From: Dryocola clanedunensis subsp. sulfonylureivorans
GTDB taxonomy: Bacteria; Pseudomonadota; Gammaproteobacteria; Enterobacterales; Enterobacteriaceae
Assembly (NCBI RefSeq): GCF_016756775.1
Contig: NZ_JAERMU010000001.1
Span: 124,001-188,000 of the forward strand
Length of the DNA stretch: 64,000 nucleotides
Reading direction: 5' to 3'
Every line of letters starts with the position of its first letter. Within the stretch, counting starts at the first letter, position 1. Below, piece by piece: positions 57,163 through 64,000 of the stretch. The position numbers were made by a program, and so were the translations under genes. The notes below the pieces were generated by a model. That model was given only the letters and a program-made list of their open reading frames with translations. It did no database searches and had not been told where the DNA came from.

Positions 57163-58581
57163 TCAGACACCAAACTCATTATACGAAATAAGTGAAAGTA
57201 CCGGCTTATGGCCACTTTCGCGGCTGCCGATATCGAACTTAAAGTTATTGTCCGTACCGTCTTTCACGCATAGCGAGATTGTCTTTTTACCCGCATCAAT
57301 TGCTGACTGCACCAGTGGCGTAATGTCATAAGAGTTATACATTTCGGTGCTGCTCATCCAGAAAAGAGTGGCTTTTGAGCAGTCAGGCGCGTTATCCATG
57401 GTTATCTTATTTTCATCCCAGTCATCGCTGGTGGCGTAGATATAAATCCCAACCCCGGAGACACCATCCGGCTGCGCGCGGCCATGAAGACTCAGCTTGT
57501 AAACCGGCGTAAACCCTTTAGGGAAATTGCTCGCCCCCTCTGGAATTTTAAAACGGATATAACTGTTAGTCTGGGAGTACCCCTCGCCGCCGTTCTGCAG
57601 CGTTAATGTTTTGTCGCGGCCGAAGTTGGTAGCATGGGCATCGCCGTCGGTCACAGACGCATCGGCCAGCGCTTCCGTATAGCTATAGGCCACCTCTTTA
57701 CCGCAGTCGATAGCATTGTTCATGCAGAAATCAGCCATATACTTTGCCGCTTCAGGCCTCCAGCCGTTGAAGAAATCTGCGTGTGCGGTATATAACGAGC
57801 CCCAGTTTTCGTGCACTACGTTGCCTTTGTCATCCAGGGTAGGATCCAGCGACAGCTGTGCGCCGCTTAGATCGGTCACGTTACCCAGCATATAGGCCAC
57901 GTTAATACTGATATGCGGAATACGTTTCGGATACCCCGCCGGGCAGGTGCCACTTTTGTCCGCATAGGCCGCATTGTTCGGCCCGCCGCTCATCACCAGA
58001 GGAGCATAATTCTTGCCGTCCCAGCAGGTCGGGAAGCTAATTCCGATATTAAACTGCGTTCCCTTGACCGGATCGGGCTTACATTGCGTAGGAATGTCAT
58101 TCATGTAGTCCGTGCCGGTACAGATGAAGCTGATATTCGAGTTTGCAGCGCTGCCGTGGTGGTCACCGGCGAGAAGCTGAATACCGTTCGGCAGCGGGTT
58201 CACCTTATAGCGATTTTCGCCGGGTATTGCCTGGTTGGTATAGTAGGTCTTCTGGTAGCTTGGTTTAATGATCCGTCCGTCCGCCAGGCGCAACGACGGT
58301 GCCCAGTAGGCCGTTGCGTCCGCCACGTTTTCACAGGTGCTCGCAGATTTGGTCAGCAGGCTTTCCGCCGTTGAATTGCCGTTAGCCGCCTCATTGCCAA
58401 AGAAATCGTGGGACATGGCAACCCCCGGTTTCCCCGGATAGAGAATGGGGTCGTCGGCCAGCGTGTGAGAATATTTGCAAACTACGTTTGCCGCCCCTTC
58501 CGGTAAGGTCTCTTCGGCCAGTGCCGAATGACATGCCGCCATGCCGATAAGCATGATTGCTGCACTTAAAAGTCTTTTCAT
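57163..58581 (-). CDS. Secreted DUF1996 protein with C-terminal DNRLRE-like domain
   Basis: A 472-residue exported protein with signal peptide MKRLLSAAIMLIGMAACHSA, cleavage near LA|EE; a Cys within it is not in a standard lipobox. Residues about 50-290 resemble DUF1996: MSHDFFGNEA, TAYWAPSLRLADGR, FICTGTD, ISFPTCWDGKN and the signature AHADFFNGW. The C-terminal part (about 320-472, YIRFKIPEGASNFPKGFTPV to SRESGHKPVLSLISY) looks like a beta-sandwich of the DNRLRE/carbohydrate-binding kind. Many cysteines suggest disulphides. DUF1996 is mostly a domain of secreted fungal and actinobacterial proteins; function unknown. In E. coli this site carries torZ/torY. Divergent from a CI/LexA-like repressor that probably controls it. 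Confidence 0.82.
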   Translation of the reverse strand: MKRLLSAAIMLIGMAACHSALAEETLPEGAANVVCKYSHTLADDPILYPGKPGVAMSHDFFGNEAANGNSTAESLLTKSASTCENVADATAYWAPSLRLADGRIIKPSYQKTYYTNQAIPGENRYKVNPLPNGIQLLAGDHHGSAANSNISFICTGTDYMNDIPTQCKPDPVKGTQFNIGISFPTCWDGKNYAPLVMSGGPNNAAYADKSGTCPAGYPKRIPHISINVAYMLGNVTDLSGAQLSLDPTLDDKGNVVHENWGSLYTAHADFFNGWRPEAAKYMADFCMNNAIDCGKEVAYSYTEALADASVTDGDAHATNFGRDKTLTLQNGGEGYSQTNSYIRFKIPEGASNFPKGFTPVYKLSLHGRAQPDGVSGVGIYIYATSDDWDENKITMDNAPDCSKATLFWMSSTEMYNSYDITPLVQSAIDAGKKTISLCVKDGTDNNFKFDIGSRESGHKPVLSLISYNEFGV

Positions 58582-58609
58582 TTCATTGTTCCTCGATGCG
58601 TTAATTTAG

Positions 58610-58759
58610 GTTTTGCGCAAATTAACTTGTTAACCGACAACGATGAAGACGCGAGTTGCGTAAAAGACAAATTAATTTGCGTAATTCACACATTAAAAGC
58701 ATTTTGTCATTTGCGCAATTAAATTTGCAAAAATCGCAAAAGTGATTTGTAATTAAGCT
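58610..58759. promoter_or_regulatory. Three operator-like sites between the DUF1996 gene and the repressor
   Basis: Three related 12-base A/T-rich sites: CAAATTAACTTG (58618-58629), CAAATTAATTTG (58668-58679, perfect palindrome) and CAATTAAATTTG (58716-58727). Centres are 50 and 48 bases apart, close to whole helical turns. The outer two share an upstream TTGCG. They fill the divergent promoter region, as expected of operators for the adjacent repressor. The binding protein is inferred. Confidence 0.7.
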
Positions 58760-59455
58760 ATGAACATAGGAAAACGCATTCGGGACCTCCGCCAGGCGCG
58801 GAACATGACCATCACAGATCTTGCGGCGGCAATAGGCAGCGACGCGGGGAATATCTCTCGCCTTGAAACCGGCAAGCAAAAATCCTTTACCGAGGCGTCG
58901 CTGGCCAAAATTGCCCAGGCGCTTGCGGTACCGGTCTACGATCTTTTTGCTCAGGCAGAGCCAGGCTTCGCTGTGCAAAAGCACAGCGAAGCTGATAGTG
59001 CAGAAATGGAGGCAGAAGAGGGATATCGCGTTGATATTCTGGACGTCAGCGCCAGCGCGGGCGAAGGCTATGTCAACAGCAGCGATATCGTTGAAACCAT
59101 CCACGCTATCGTCTACAACAGCGAGCACGCTCTCGCCCTGTTCGGCGGCAGGCCGGAGTCGGCGATAAAAGTCATTAACGTGCGCGGTGACAGCATGTCC
59201 GGCACGCTTGAGCCCGGTGATTTGCTCTTCGTCGACGTGACCGTCCGTCAGTTAGAAAGCGACGGCATATACGTGTTCGGCTTTGATGAGAAGATCCACG
59301 TAAAGCGCCTACAGCTGGTGCCGGACCGCATTCTGGTCCTTTCAGACAATCCTAAGTACCGGGAATGGGCAATAGATAAGAGCAATGAGAGCCGCTTCCG
59401 CATTTTCGGCAGGGTATTAATAAGCCAGTCACAAGAATTTCGCCGACACGGCTAA
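58760..59455 (+). CDS. XRE-family HTH repressor with S24 (LexA/CI-like) peptidase domain
   Basis: A 231-residue phage-type repressor. N-terminal HTH_3 domain (about 4-60; NMTITDLAAAIGSDAGNISR, LETGK), linker, and C-terminal S24 domain. The self-cleavage elements are present: an Ala-Gly candidate bond in VSASAGEGY (about 100), catalytic Ser in NVRGDSMSGTLEPGDLLFVD (about 144) and Lys in EKIHVKRLQLV (about 181). Thus it could be inactivated by RecA after DNA damage. No Shine-Dalgarno precedes the ATG, as in some CI genes. It stands alone: no integrase or phage structural genes are near, so it is either a domesticated phage relic or a dedicated regulator of the divergent DUF1996 gene. Confidence 0.9.
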   Translation: MNIGKRIRDLRQARNMTITDLAAAIGSDAGNISRLETGKQKSFTEASLAKIAQALAVPVYDLFAQAEPGFAVQKHSEADSAEMEAEEGYRVDILDVSASAGEGYVNSSDIVETIHAIVYNSEHALALFGGRPESAIKVINVRGDSMSGTLEPGDLLFVDVTVRQLESDGIYVFGFDEKIHVKRLQLVPDRILVLSDNPKYREWAIDKSNESRFRIFGRVLISQSQEFRRHG

Positions 59456-59490
59456 GCCAGACCAGACCATTTGCGCCACTCGCAAATTGC

Positions 59491-59523
59491 ATAAAAAAAG
59501 CCCCGGCAAAACACCGGGGCCTG
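59491..59523 (-). terminator. Terminator of cutC / MicL
   Basis: Minus strand GGCCCCGG-TGTTTTG-CCGGGGC followed by TTTTTTTA. Confidence 0.92.
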
Positions 59524-59805
59524 GTACGAGCAACATCATATGGGCGACATGATGCGCGGTTAAAATCGTTCAGCCACTGACTGCGGTTTTCCCGGCAGCC
59601 AGTACGGCTTTCATTGCTGCCACCACATCACCATCGACGCAGTAGCGGTTAAACTCATCGGCTTCCGCATCGGCACTCATCGATACGCCCGCTTTACGGT
59701 AGCGCATCACGGAGGCAACGCTCTGTCCTGCTGAACTGTGCACCTCATCAATGCCCTGTTCGATAAACTTTTGCAGGTTGCCCAGGCGCACGCCAGCACC
59801 GGCCA
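59491..59805 (-). ncRNA. micL: Probable sigma-E sRNA MicL (from the 3' part of cutC)
   Basis: In E. coli MicL (about 308 nt, processed to 80 nt) is transcribed from a sigma-E promoter inside cutC, ends at the cutC terminator and represses lpp. Here the minus strand has GGAACTA, the sigma-E -35 element, at 59840-59834 inside cutC; a start about 30 bases downstream would give an RNA of about 310-315 nt to the terminator, the expected length. The 5' end is approximate and the -10 element is not a clear match. Confidence 0.55.
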
Positions 59806-60325
59806 TAATGATTGGAGCGCGGGAACGCTGCTTTAGTTCCCTGAGTAGCGAAAGTCCTGATTCTGCATTCTCCTGCTGCCCGGAAGTCAGTATGCGCGCC
59901 ACCCCCAAATCGCTTAGCTGTTCCAGCGCCTGCACGGGGTTATGGCACATATCAAAAGCGCGATGGAAGGTTACCGCCATGCCGCGACTGGCGGCCATCA
60001 CCTGTTCCATGCGAAGCCGATCGACATGGCCTTCTTCATCCAGCATCCCAATGACCAGGCCAGGATAGCCAAGCTCACGCACGTAGGCGATATCCTCCAG
60101 CATGGTGGCGAACTCGGCCTCGGAGTAGCAGAAATCCCCGCCGCGCGGTCGAATAATGGGGTGCACGGGGATGGAAACTAATTGCTTCACTTTGCGCAGA
60201 ACGCCGGCGGAAGCGGTTAGCCCCCCTTCTTTCGGTGCGGCGCATAATTCAATGCGGTCCGCACCGGCCTGTTCGGCGGTGAGCGCGCAATCTATCCCAT
60301 AGCAACAAATTTCCAGCAAAGCCAT
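59570..60325 (-). CDS. cutC: CutC family protein
   Basis: TIM-barrel cytosolic protein, 251 residues (E. coli 248), once linked to copper homeostasis; in E. coli the copper phenotype of mutants is due to loss of MicL. Starts [20 protein letters not shown] with AAGGAG upstream. Conserved [44 protein letters not shown]-type motif ([13 protein letters not shown]) and [10 protein letters not shown]. Whether it binds copper is not shown by the sequence. Confidence 0.96.
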   Translation of the reverse strand: MALLEICCYGIDCALTAEQAGADRIELCAAPKEGGLTASAGVLRKVKQLVSIPVHPIIRPRGGDFCYSEAEFATMLEDIAYVRELGYPGLVIGMLDEEGHVDRLRMEQVMAASRGMAVTFHRAFDMCHNPVQALEQLSDLGVARILTSGQQENAESGLSLLRELKQRSRAPIIMAGAGVRLGNLQKFIEQGIDEVHSSAGQSVASVMRYRKAGVSMSADAEADEFNRYCVDGDVVAAMKAVLAAGKTAVSG

Positions 60326-60415
60326 TGATTACTCCTTAAAAATCTTCAGGCCGGCAGTTGTGTCAGTTACCCAGAATGGTAATCTGAAACGACGATCACA
60401 ACGGGGTAAATTATC

Positions 60416-61555
60416 ATGGCATTCAATTTCGACGAAGGGATCGACCGCCGTCACAGCGACTGCAAGAAATGGCACAAATTTGGTGAGGAAGTTTTGCCGA
60501 TGTGGGTTGCCGATATGGATTTCCGCTCGCCGGACTGCATTATCGAAGCCCTCCACCAGCGGGTGGCACACGGTGTCTTCGGCTACGGCGACGTTCCACG
60601 TGATTTAATTGCAGCCGTAGCAGAACGCATGGCTTGCCGCTACCAGTGGGATATCAAACCGGAATGGATTGTTGTGCTACCCGGCATCGTTGCGGGCCTG
60701 AATCTCTGCGTGCGGGCTTTCACCGCTGCGGATGAAAGTGCCATTACTCCAACGCCAGTTTACCCTCCGTTCAAAAGGTCTGCCGTGCTTGCCGATCGTG
60801 CCCAGCTGAATGCCCCGCTGCGCCTTGAGAATAGCCGCTGGATAATGGATCTGCCCTCCCTTGCGCCCCAGCTTACCGGCAAAGAAAAGCTGCTGATGCT
60901 GTGCAACCCGCAAAATCCTGGCGGCACCGCGTACCGTCGGGAAGAGTTACAGCAGCAGCTGGCCTTCGCGCAGAAGAATGACATGATTGTCTGCTCTGAT
61001 GAAATTCACTGCGATTTGATTCTGGAACCGGGAGTGAAACATATCCCGTTTGCGACCCTAAGCGAGGATGCGGCGCAGCGTTCGGTCACGCTTATCACTC
61101 CTTCTAAAACCTACAATATTGCGGGTCTCGGAGCCTCCATCGCTATTATTCCTAATCCCGAACTGCGTAAACGCTTTAATAAAACCCGCGAAGGGATTGT
61201 GCCGAGCGTGGATATTCTCGCGCTAACGGCGGCCAATGCGGCCTGGCGCGAAGGGGATGCATGGCTGGAAGCGTTGCTGCCGTATTTGCGCCACAACCGC
61301 GACCGGCTGGTGCAGGCCGTTAACGGAATAAAAGGGCTGGAGATGGTTTCGCCGGAGGCGACCTATCTTGCCTGGGTGGATGCCAGTCAACTGGAGGTTG
61401 ATAACCCGGCGCTTCTCTTCCAGAAGGCCGGGCTTGGCTTCTCACCGGGCCATGAATTTGGCGACAGCAAGTTCGTCAGAATCAACTTCGGCTGCCCTGC
61501 TTTCCTGTTGGAAGAAGCCATTAGCCGCATGGAAACGGCGGTCAACGGGCTATAG
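60416..61555 (+). CDS. PatB/MalY-type PLP-dependent C-S beta-lyase
   Basis: Fold-type I aminotransferase-like enzyme, 379 residues. Family members split cystathionine or cysteine conjugates to thiol, pyruvate and ammonia. Typical signatures: LPMWVADMDFRSPDCIIEAL near residue 27, FGYGDVP, TPTPVYPPF, LCNPQNPGGTAYRREEL, SDEIHCDL, and the PLP lysine in ITPSKTYNIAGLGAS (about 234). The Arg for carboxylate binding is in KFVRINFGCP. Not at this site in E. coli, where cutC and yecM adjoin. Divergent from cutC by 90 bases; its end overlaps the yecM stop by 6 bases. A regulatory role like that of MalY on MalT is possible but unproven. Confidence 0.9.
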   Translation: MAFNFDEGIDRRHSDCKKWHKFGEEVLPMWVADMDFRSPDCIIEALHQRVAHGVFGYGDVPRDLIAAVAERMACRYQWDIKPEWIVVLPGIVAGLNLCVRAFTAADESAITPTPVYPPFKRSAVLADRAQLNAPLRLENSRWIMDLPSLAPQLTGKEKLLMLCNPQNPGGTAYRREELQQQLAFAQKNDMIVCSDEIHCDLILEPGVKHIPFATLSEDAAQRSVTLITPSKTYNIAGLGASIAIIPNPELRKRFNKTREGIVPSVDILALTAANAAWREGDAWLEALLPYLRHNRDRLVQAVNGIKGLEMVSPEATYLAWVDASQLEVDNPALLFQKAGLGFSPGHEFGDSKFVRINFGCPAFLLEEAISRMETAVNGL

Positions 61556-62119
61556 TTCGGCCTGTTCGCTGGCGACAATCTCCTCAATACTCCAGGGATG
61601 GAATTTGAGGGTAACTTTGCCGTCCGTCACCGCAAGGGTTGGATTAGGTAAACGTTCATTCTCCCCTTTCGGCGAGCTGGTTTTTACCGAAATCCCCGTC
61701 TGACGCAGGCCAGCGTCGGAAAACAGCTCCAGCGCACGAGCATTGAGCGTTTCAGGCTCACCCGGCAGCACTATCTCAACGTGCTCCCAGCCTTCATGCG
61801 GGTAGCGCTTCTCACCCGGCCACGGCAGCTCCACAATCGTAAACTTCCAGTGTTCCACGCACACCGGTTCATCCAGTCGAAACAGGCAGATAGGCCGATC
61901 GTTGATAATATTTTCCGACAGTAACGTCCCGCACTGCTCCAGCCCCTTCCGCCAGCGCTCCGCTGTCGTATTCTGATGGCAGCGCAATGAAATGTGATCG
62001 GCATCAAGCGGCGAGATATCCAGATCGAGCCGCGTGGCAAGTTCCGTTAACGCTTTTGTAAAACGCGGGAGATCCGCTGAAATATCATTCAGTTCTGCAA
62101 TTGTCTGCCAGTGGGCCAT
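61550..62119 (-). CDS. yecM: VOC-superfamily protein YecM
   Basis: A 189-residue protein matching E. coli YecM (188), starting MAHWQTIAELNDISADL; AGGA sits 7 nt upstream. It has the vicinal-oxygen-chelate type metal site with ADHISLRCHQN (His about 43), VELPWPGEKRYPHEGWEHVE (His) and a Glu in the same half. Possible metal-dependent enzyme; function unknown. Always near argS in enterics. Confidence 0.94.
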   Translation of the reverse strand: MAHWQTIAELNDISADLPRFTKALTELATRLDLDISPLDADHISLRCHQNTTAERWRKGLEQCGTLLSENIINDRPICLFRLDEPVCVEHWKFTIVELPWPGEKRYPHEGWEHVEIVLPGEPETLNARALELFSDAGLRQTGISVKTSSPKGENERLPNPTLAVTDGKVTLKFHPWSIEEIVASEQAEL

Positions 62120-62260
62120 TGTCATATCCTCGGGAACCTGAAGGGCGCTAATCTACCTTTTAAAACCGCCGCGACCAACCCTGCGAACGCCGCTTCGCTG
62201 CTGAATGGTTATTCACTATACCGTTGAGTTTAGTTCAGGGCGCACGGGGCAAGGCTTTTG

Positions 62261-62290
62261 CTGACGGAGGGGTTTAAATACAGTTATACT
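62261..62290 (+). promoter_or_regulatory. argS promoter
   Basis: TATACT (-10, 62285-62290) with CTGACG 18 bases upstream. About 70 bases before the argS start. Confidence 0.65.
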
Positions 62291-62366
62291 TAGCGCCTTA
62301 TTTTATCCCCCACGATACGGCTGCCGTGACATTCCGGCGGCCCAAAGCAAAATGTAAGGTATCCCG

Positions 62367-64000
62367 GTGAATATTCAGGCTCTTCTTTCAGATAAAGTCA
62401 GTCAGGCACTGATTGCCGCAGGCGCGCCTGCGGATTGCGAACCACAGGTTCGTCAGTCAGCTAAAGTCCAGTTCGGTGACTATCAGGCCAATGGCGTGAT
62501 GTCGGTTGCGAAATCTCTGGGCAAGCCACCACGACAAGTCGCAGAGTCCGTTATCGCTAATTTGGATCTGACCGGGATCGCCAGCAAAGTTGAGATTGCA
62601 GGCCCTGGCTTTATCAATATTTTCCTCGACCCGCAGTTCCTTGCGAAAAACATCGATGCCGCCGTCTCCTCTGACCGTGCTGGCGTCAATACCGTGGCTC
62701 CGCAAACTATTGTTGTCGATTACTCCGCGCCAAACGTGGCGAAAGAGATGCACGTCGGCCATATTCGCTCCACGATCATCGGCGATGCCGCGGTGCGCAC
62801 TCTGGAGTTCCTCGGTCATAAAGTTATCCGCGCCAACCACGTAGGCGACTGGGGCACCCAGTTTGGCATGCTGATTGCGTATCTGGAAAAGCAGCAGCAG
62901 GAAAACGCCGGTGAAATGGCCCTGTCTGACCTTGAGGAGTTCTACCGCGCCGCCAAAAAGCATTACGACGAAGACGAAGCCTTCGCTGAACGTGCCCGTG
63001 CTTACGTGGTGAAGCTTCAGGGTGGCGATGAATACTGCCGTCAGATGTGGCGTAAGCTGGTGGATATCACCATGGCGCAGAACCAGAAAACGTATGACCG
63101 TCTTAACGTGACGCTGACTCGCGACGACGTCATGGGTGAAAGCCTCTATAACCCGATGCTGCCGGGCATCGTTGCAGACCTGAAGGCGAAAGGTCTGGCG
63201 GTGGAAAGCGAAGGCGCGACCGTGGTCTATCTGGACGAATATAAAAACAAAGATGGCGACCCGATGGGCGTGATCATCCAGAAAAAAGATGGCGGTTACC
63301 TTTACACCACCACCGACATCGCCTGTGCTAAATACCGCTATGAAACCCTGCATGCCGATCGCGTGCTCTATTTCATCGACTCCCGCCAGCACCAGCACCT
63401 GATGCAGGCATGGACCATCGTGCGCAAAGCGGGCTACGTACCAGATTCCGTTCCGCTGGAACATGAGATGTTCGGCATGATGCTGGGTAAAGACGGCAAG
63501 CCGTTTAAAACCCGTTCCGGCGGCACCGTTAAGCTGACGGATCTGCTGGATGAAGCAATGGAGCGTGCCCGCACGCTGGTCGGTGCGAAAAACCCGGACA
63601 TGCCTGCCGATGAGCTGGAAGCCCTGGCAAAGGCGGTGGGTATTGGCGCCGTGAAATACGCCGACCTGTCGAAAAGCCGTACCACTGACTACATCTTCGA
63701 CTGGGACAACATGCTGGCCTTCGAAGGCAACACCGCGCCGTATATGCAGTACGCCTATACCCGCGTGCTGTCCGTCTTCCGTAAAGCCGGCATCGATGAG
63801 GCGGAACTGCTGAAATCGCCTGTTGTGCTAACCGAAGATCGCGAAGCACAGCTGGCCGCTCGCCTGCTGCAGTTTGAAGAAACGCTCAGCGTAGTGGCTC
63901 GCGACGGTACGCCGCACGTGATGTGTTCTTACCTGTACGACGTGGCCGGGCTGTTCTCTGGCTTCTACGAGCATTGCCCGATCCTCACCGCAGACACGCA
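62367..64000 (+). CDS. argS: Arginyl-tRNA synthetase (partial, 3' end outside window)
   Basis: Class I synthetase charging tRNA-Arg; 544 complete codons are visible of about 577. GTG start as in E. coli after AAGGT, giving [21 protein letters not shown]-terminal Add-1 domain (about 1-110), HIGH motif in [18 protein letters not shown] (about 130), WGTQFGMLI, and no canonical KMSK: the loop reads [20 protein letters not shown] as in E. coli. The C-terminal anticodon domain begins near [15 protein letters not shown]. The sequence ends in [10 protein letters not shown]. Confidence 0.98.
   Translation, partial: MNIQALLSDKVSQALIAAGAPADCEPQVRQSAKVQFGDYQANGVMSVAKSLGKPPRQVAESVIANLDLTGIASKVEIAGPGFINIFLDPQFLAKNIDAAVSSDRAGVNTVAPQTIVVDYSAPNVAKEMHVGHIRSTIIGDAAVRTLEFLGHKVIRANHVGDWGTQFGMLIAYLEKQQQENAGEMALSDLEEFYRAAKKHYDEDEAFAERARAYVVKLQGGDEYCRQMWRKLVDITMAQNQKTYDRLNVTLTRDDVMGESLYNPMLPGIVADLKAKGLAVESEGATVVYLDEYKNKDGDPMGVIIQKKDGGYLYTTTDIACAKYRYETLHADRVLYFIDSRQHQHLMQAWTIVRKAGYVPDSVPLEHEMFGMMLGKDGKPFKTRSGGTVKLTDLLDEAMERARTLVGAKNPDMPADELEALAKAVGIGAVKYADLSKSRTTDYIFDWDNMLAFEGNTAPYMQYAYTRVLSVFRKAGIDEAELLKSPVVLTEDREAQLAARLLQFEETLSVVARDGTPHVMCSYLYDVAGLFSGFYEHCPILTADT

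Overview
The window is a chromosomal segment of a gamma-proteobacterium of the family Enterobacteriaceae. Gene content and order follow the E. coli/Salmonella segment cspC-kdgR-prc-proQ-rsmF-exoX-purT-zwf-pykA-lpxM-znuACB-ruvABC-aspS-cmoAB-cutC-argS. CspC matches the E. coli protein at every residue as I remember it, and most other products are close orthologues. The division-PBP paralogue beside cspC and the enterobacterial REP and ERIC repeats suggest a relative of Enterobacter, Lelliottia, Leclercia or Citrobacter rather than E. coli. The exact genus cannot be fixed by reading alone.

Layout. 1-4.3 kb: an FtsI-like penicillin-binding protein (cut by the left edge), yobF-cspC, an MBL-fold hydrolase, yebO, mgrB and yobH. 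4.3-17.6 kb: kdgR, yebQ, htpX, prc-proQ, msrC, letA-letB, rsmF, yebV, yebW. Two inverted copies of a 125-bp element with terminal inverted repeats lie after yebQ and after letB. 17.6-22 kb: pphA, then an accessory stretch (GNAT acetyltransferase, MFS remnant, SulP transporter, two small exported proteins) ahead of the sRNA pair SdsR/SraC. 22.5-31 kb: the copper-type genes yobA-yebZ-yebY, holE, a nitrilase-like gene, exoX, ptrB, yebE, yebF, SOS-controlled yebG and purT. 31-43.5 kb: Entner-Doudoroff and pentose-phosphate genes (eda, edd, zwf) with hexR and pykA, then lpxM, mepM and the Zur-controlled znuA/znuCB genes.

43.7-47.8 kb: the main metabolic novelty, a complete-looking hpdBCA operon for 4-hydroxyphenylacetate decarboxylase, a glycyl-radical enzyme that makes p-cresol. 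It sits between znuB and ruvB. The activase gene hpdA has an in-frame TGA at codon 44, where the clostridial enzyme has tryptophan, just after the radical-SAM cysteine motif. A terminator-like hairpin separates hpdC from hpdA. 47.8-57.1 kb: ruvAB, ruvC, yebC, nudB, aspS, yecD, yecE (with an ERIC element supplying its leader), yecN and cmoAB. 57.2-59.5 kb: at the place where E. coli carries torZ/torY there is a secreted DUF1996 protein divergent from a CI/LexA-like repressor, with three evenly spaced near-identical 12-bp operator-like sites between them. 59.5-64 kb: cutC with the probable sRNA MicL, a PatB/MalY-type C-S lyase, yecM and argS (cut by the right edge).

How the parts work together. 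HexR, KdgR and GntR sites tie zwf, edd-eda and kdgR to sugar-acid and glucose catabolism. LexA sites control yebG and ruvAB. Zur controls zinc uptake. CmoA and CmoB make the tRNA uridine-5-oxyacetate modification. LetA/LetB, LpxM and MepM serve the cell envelope. The best candidates for undescribed biology are the repressor/DUF1996 pair, the 125-bp element with duplicated terminator hairpins, and the TGA-interrupted hpdA.
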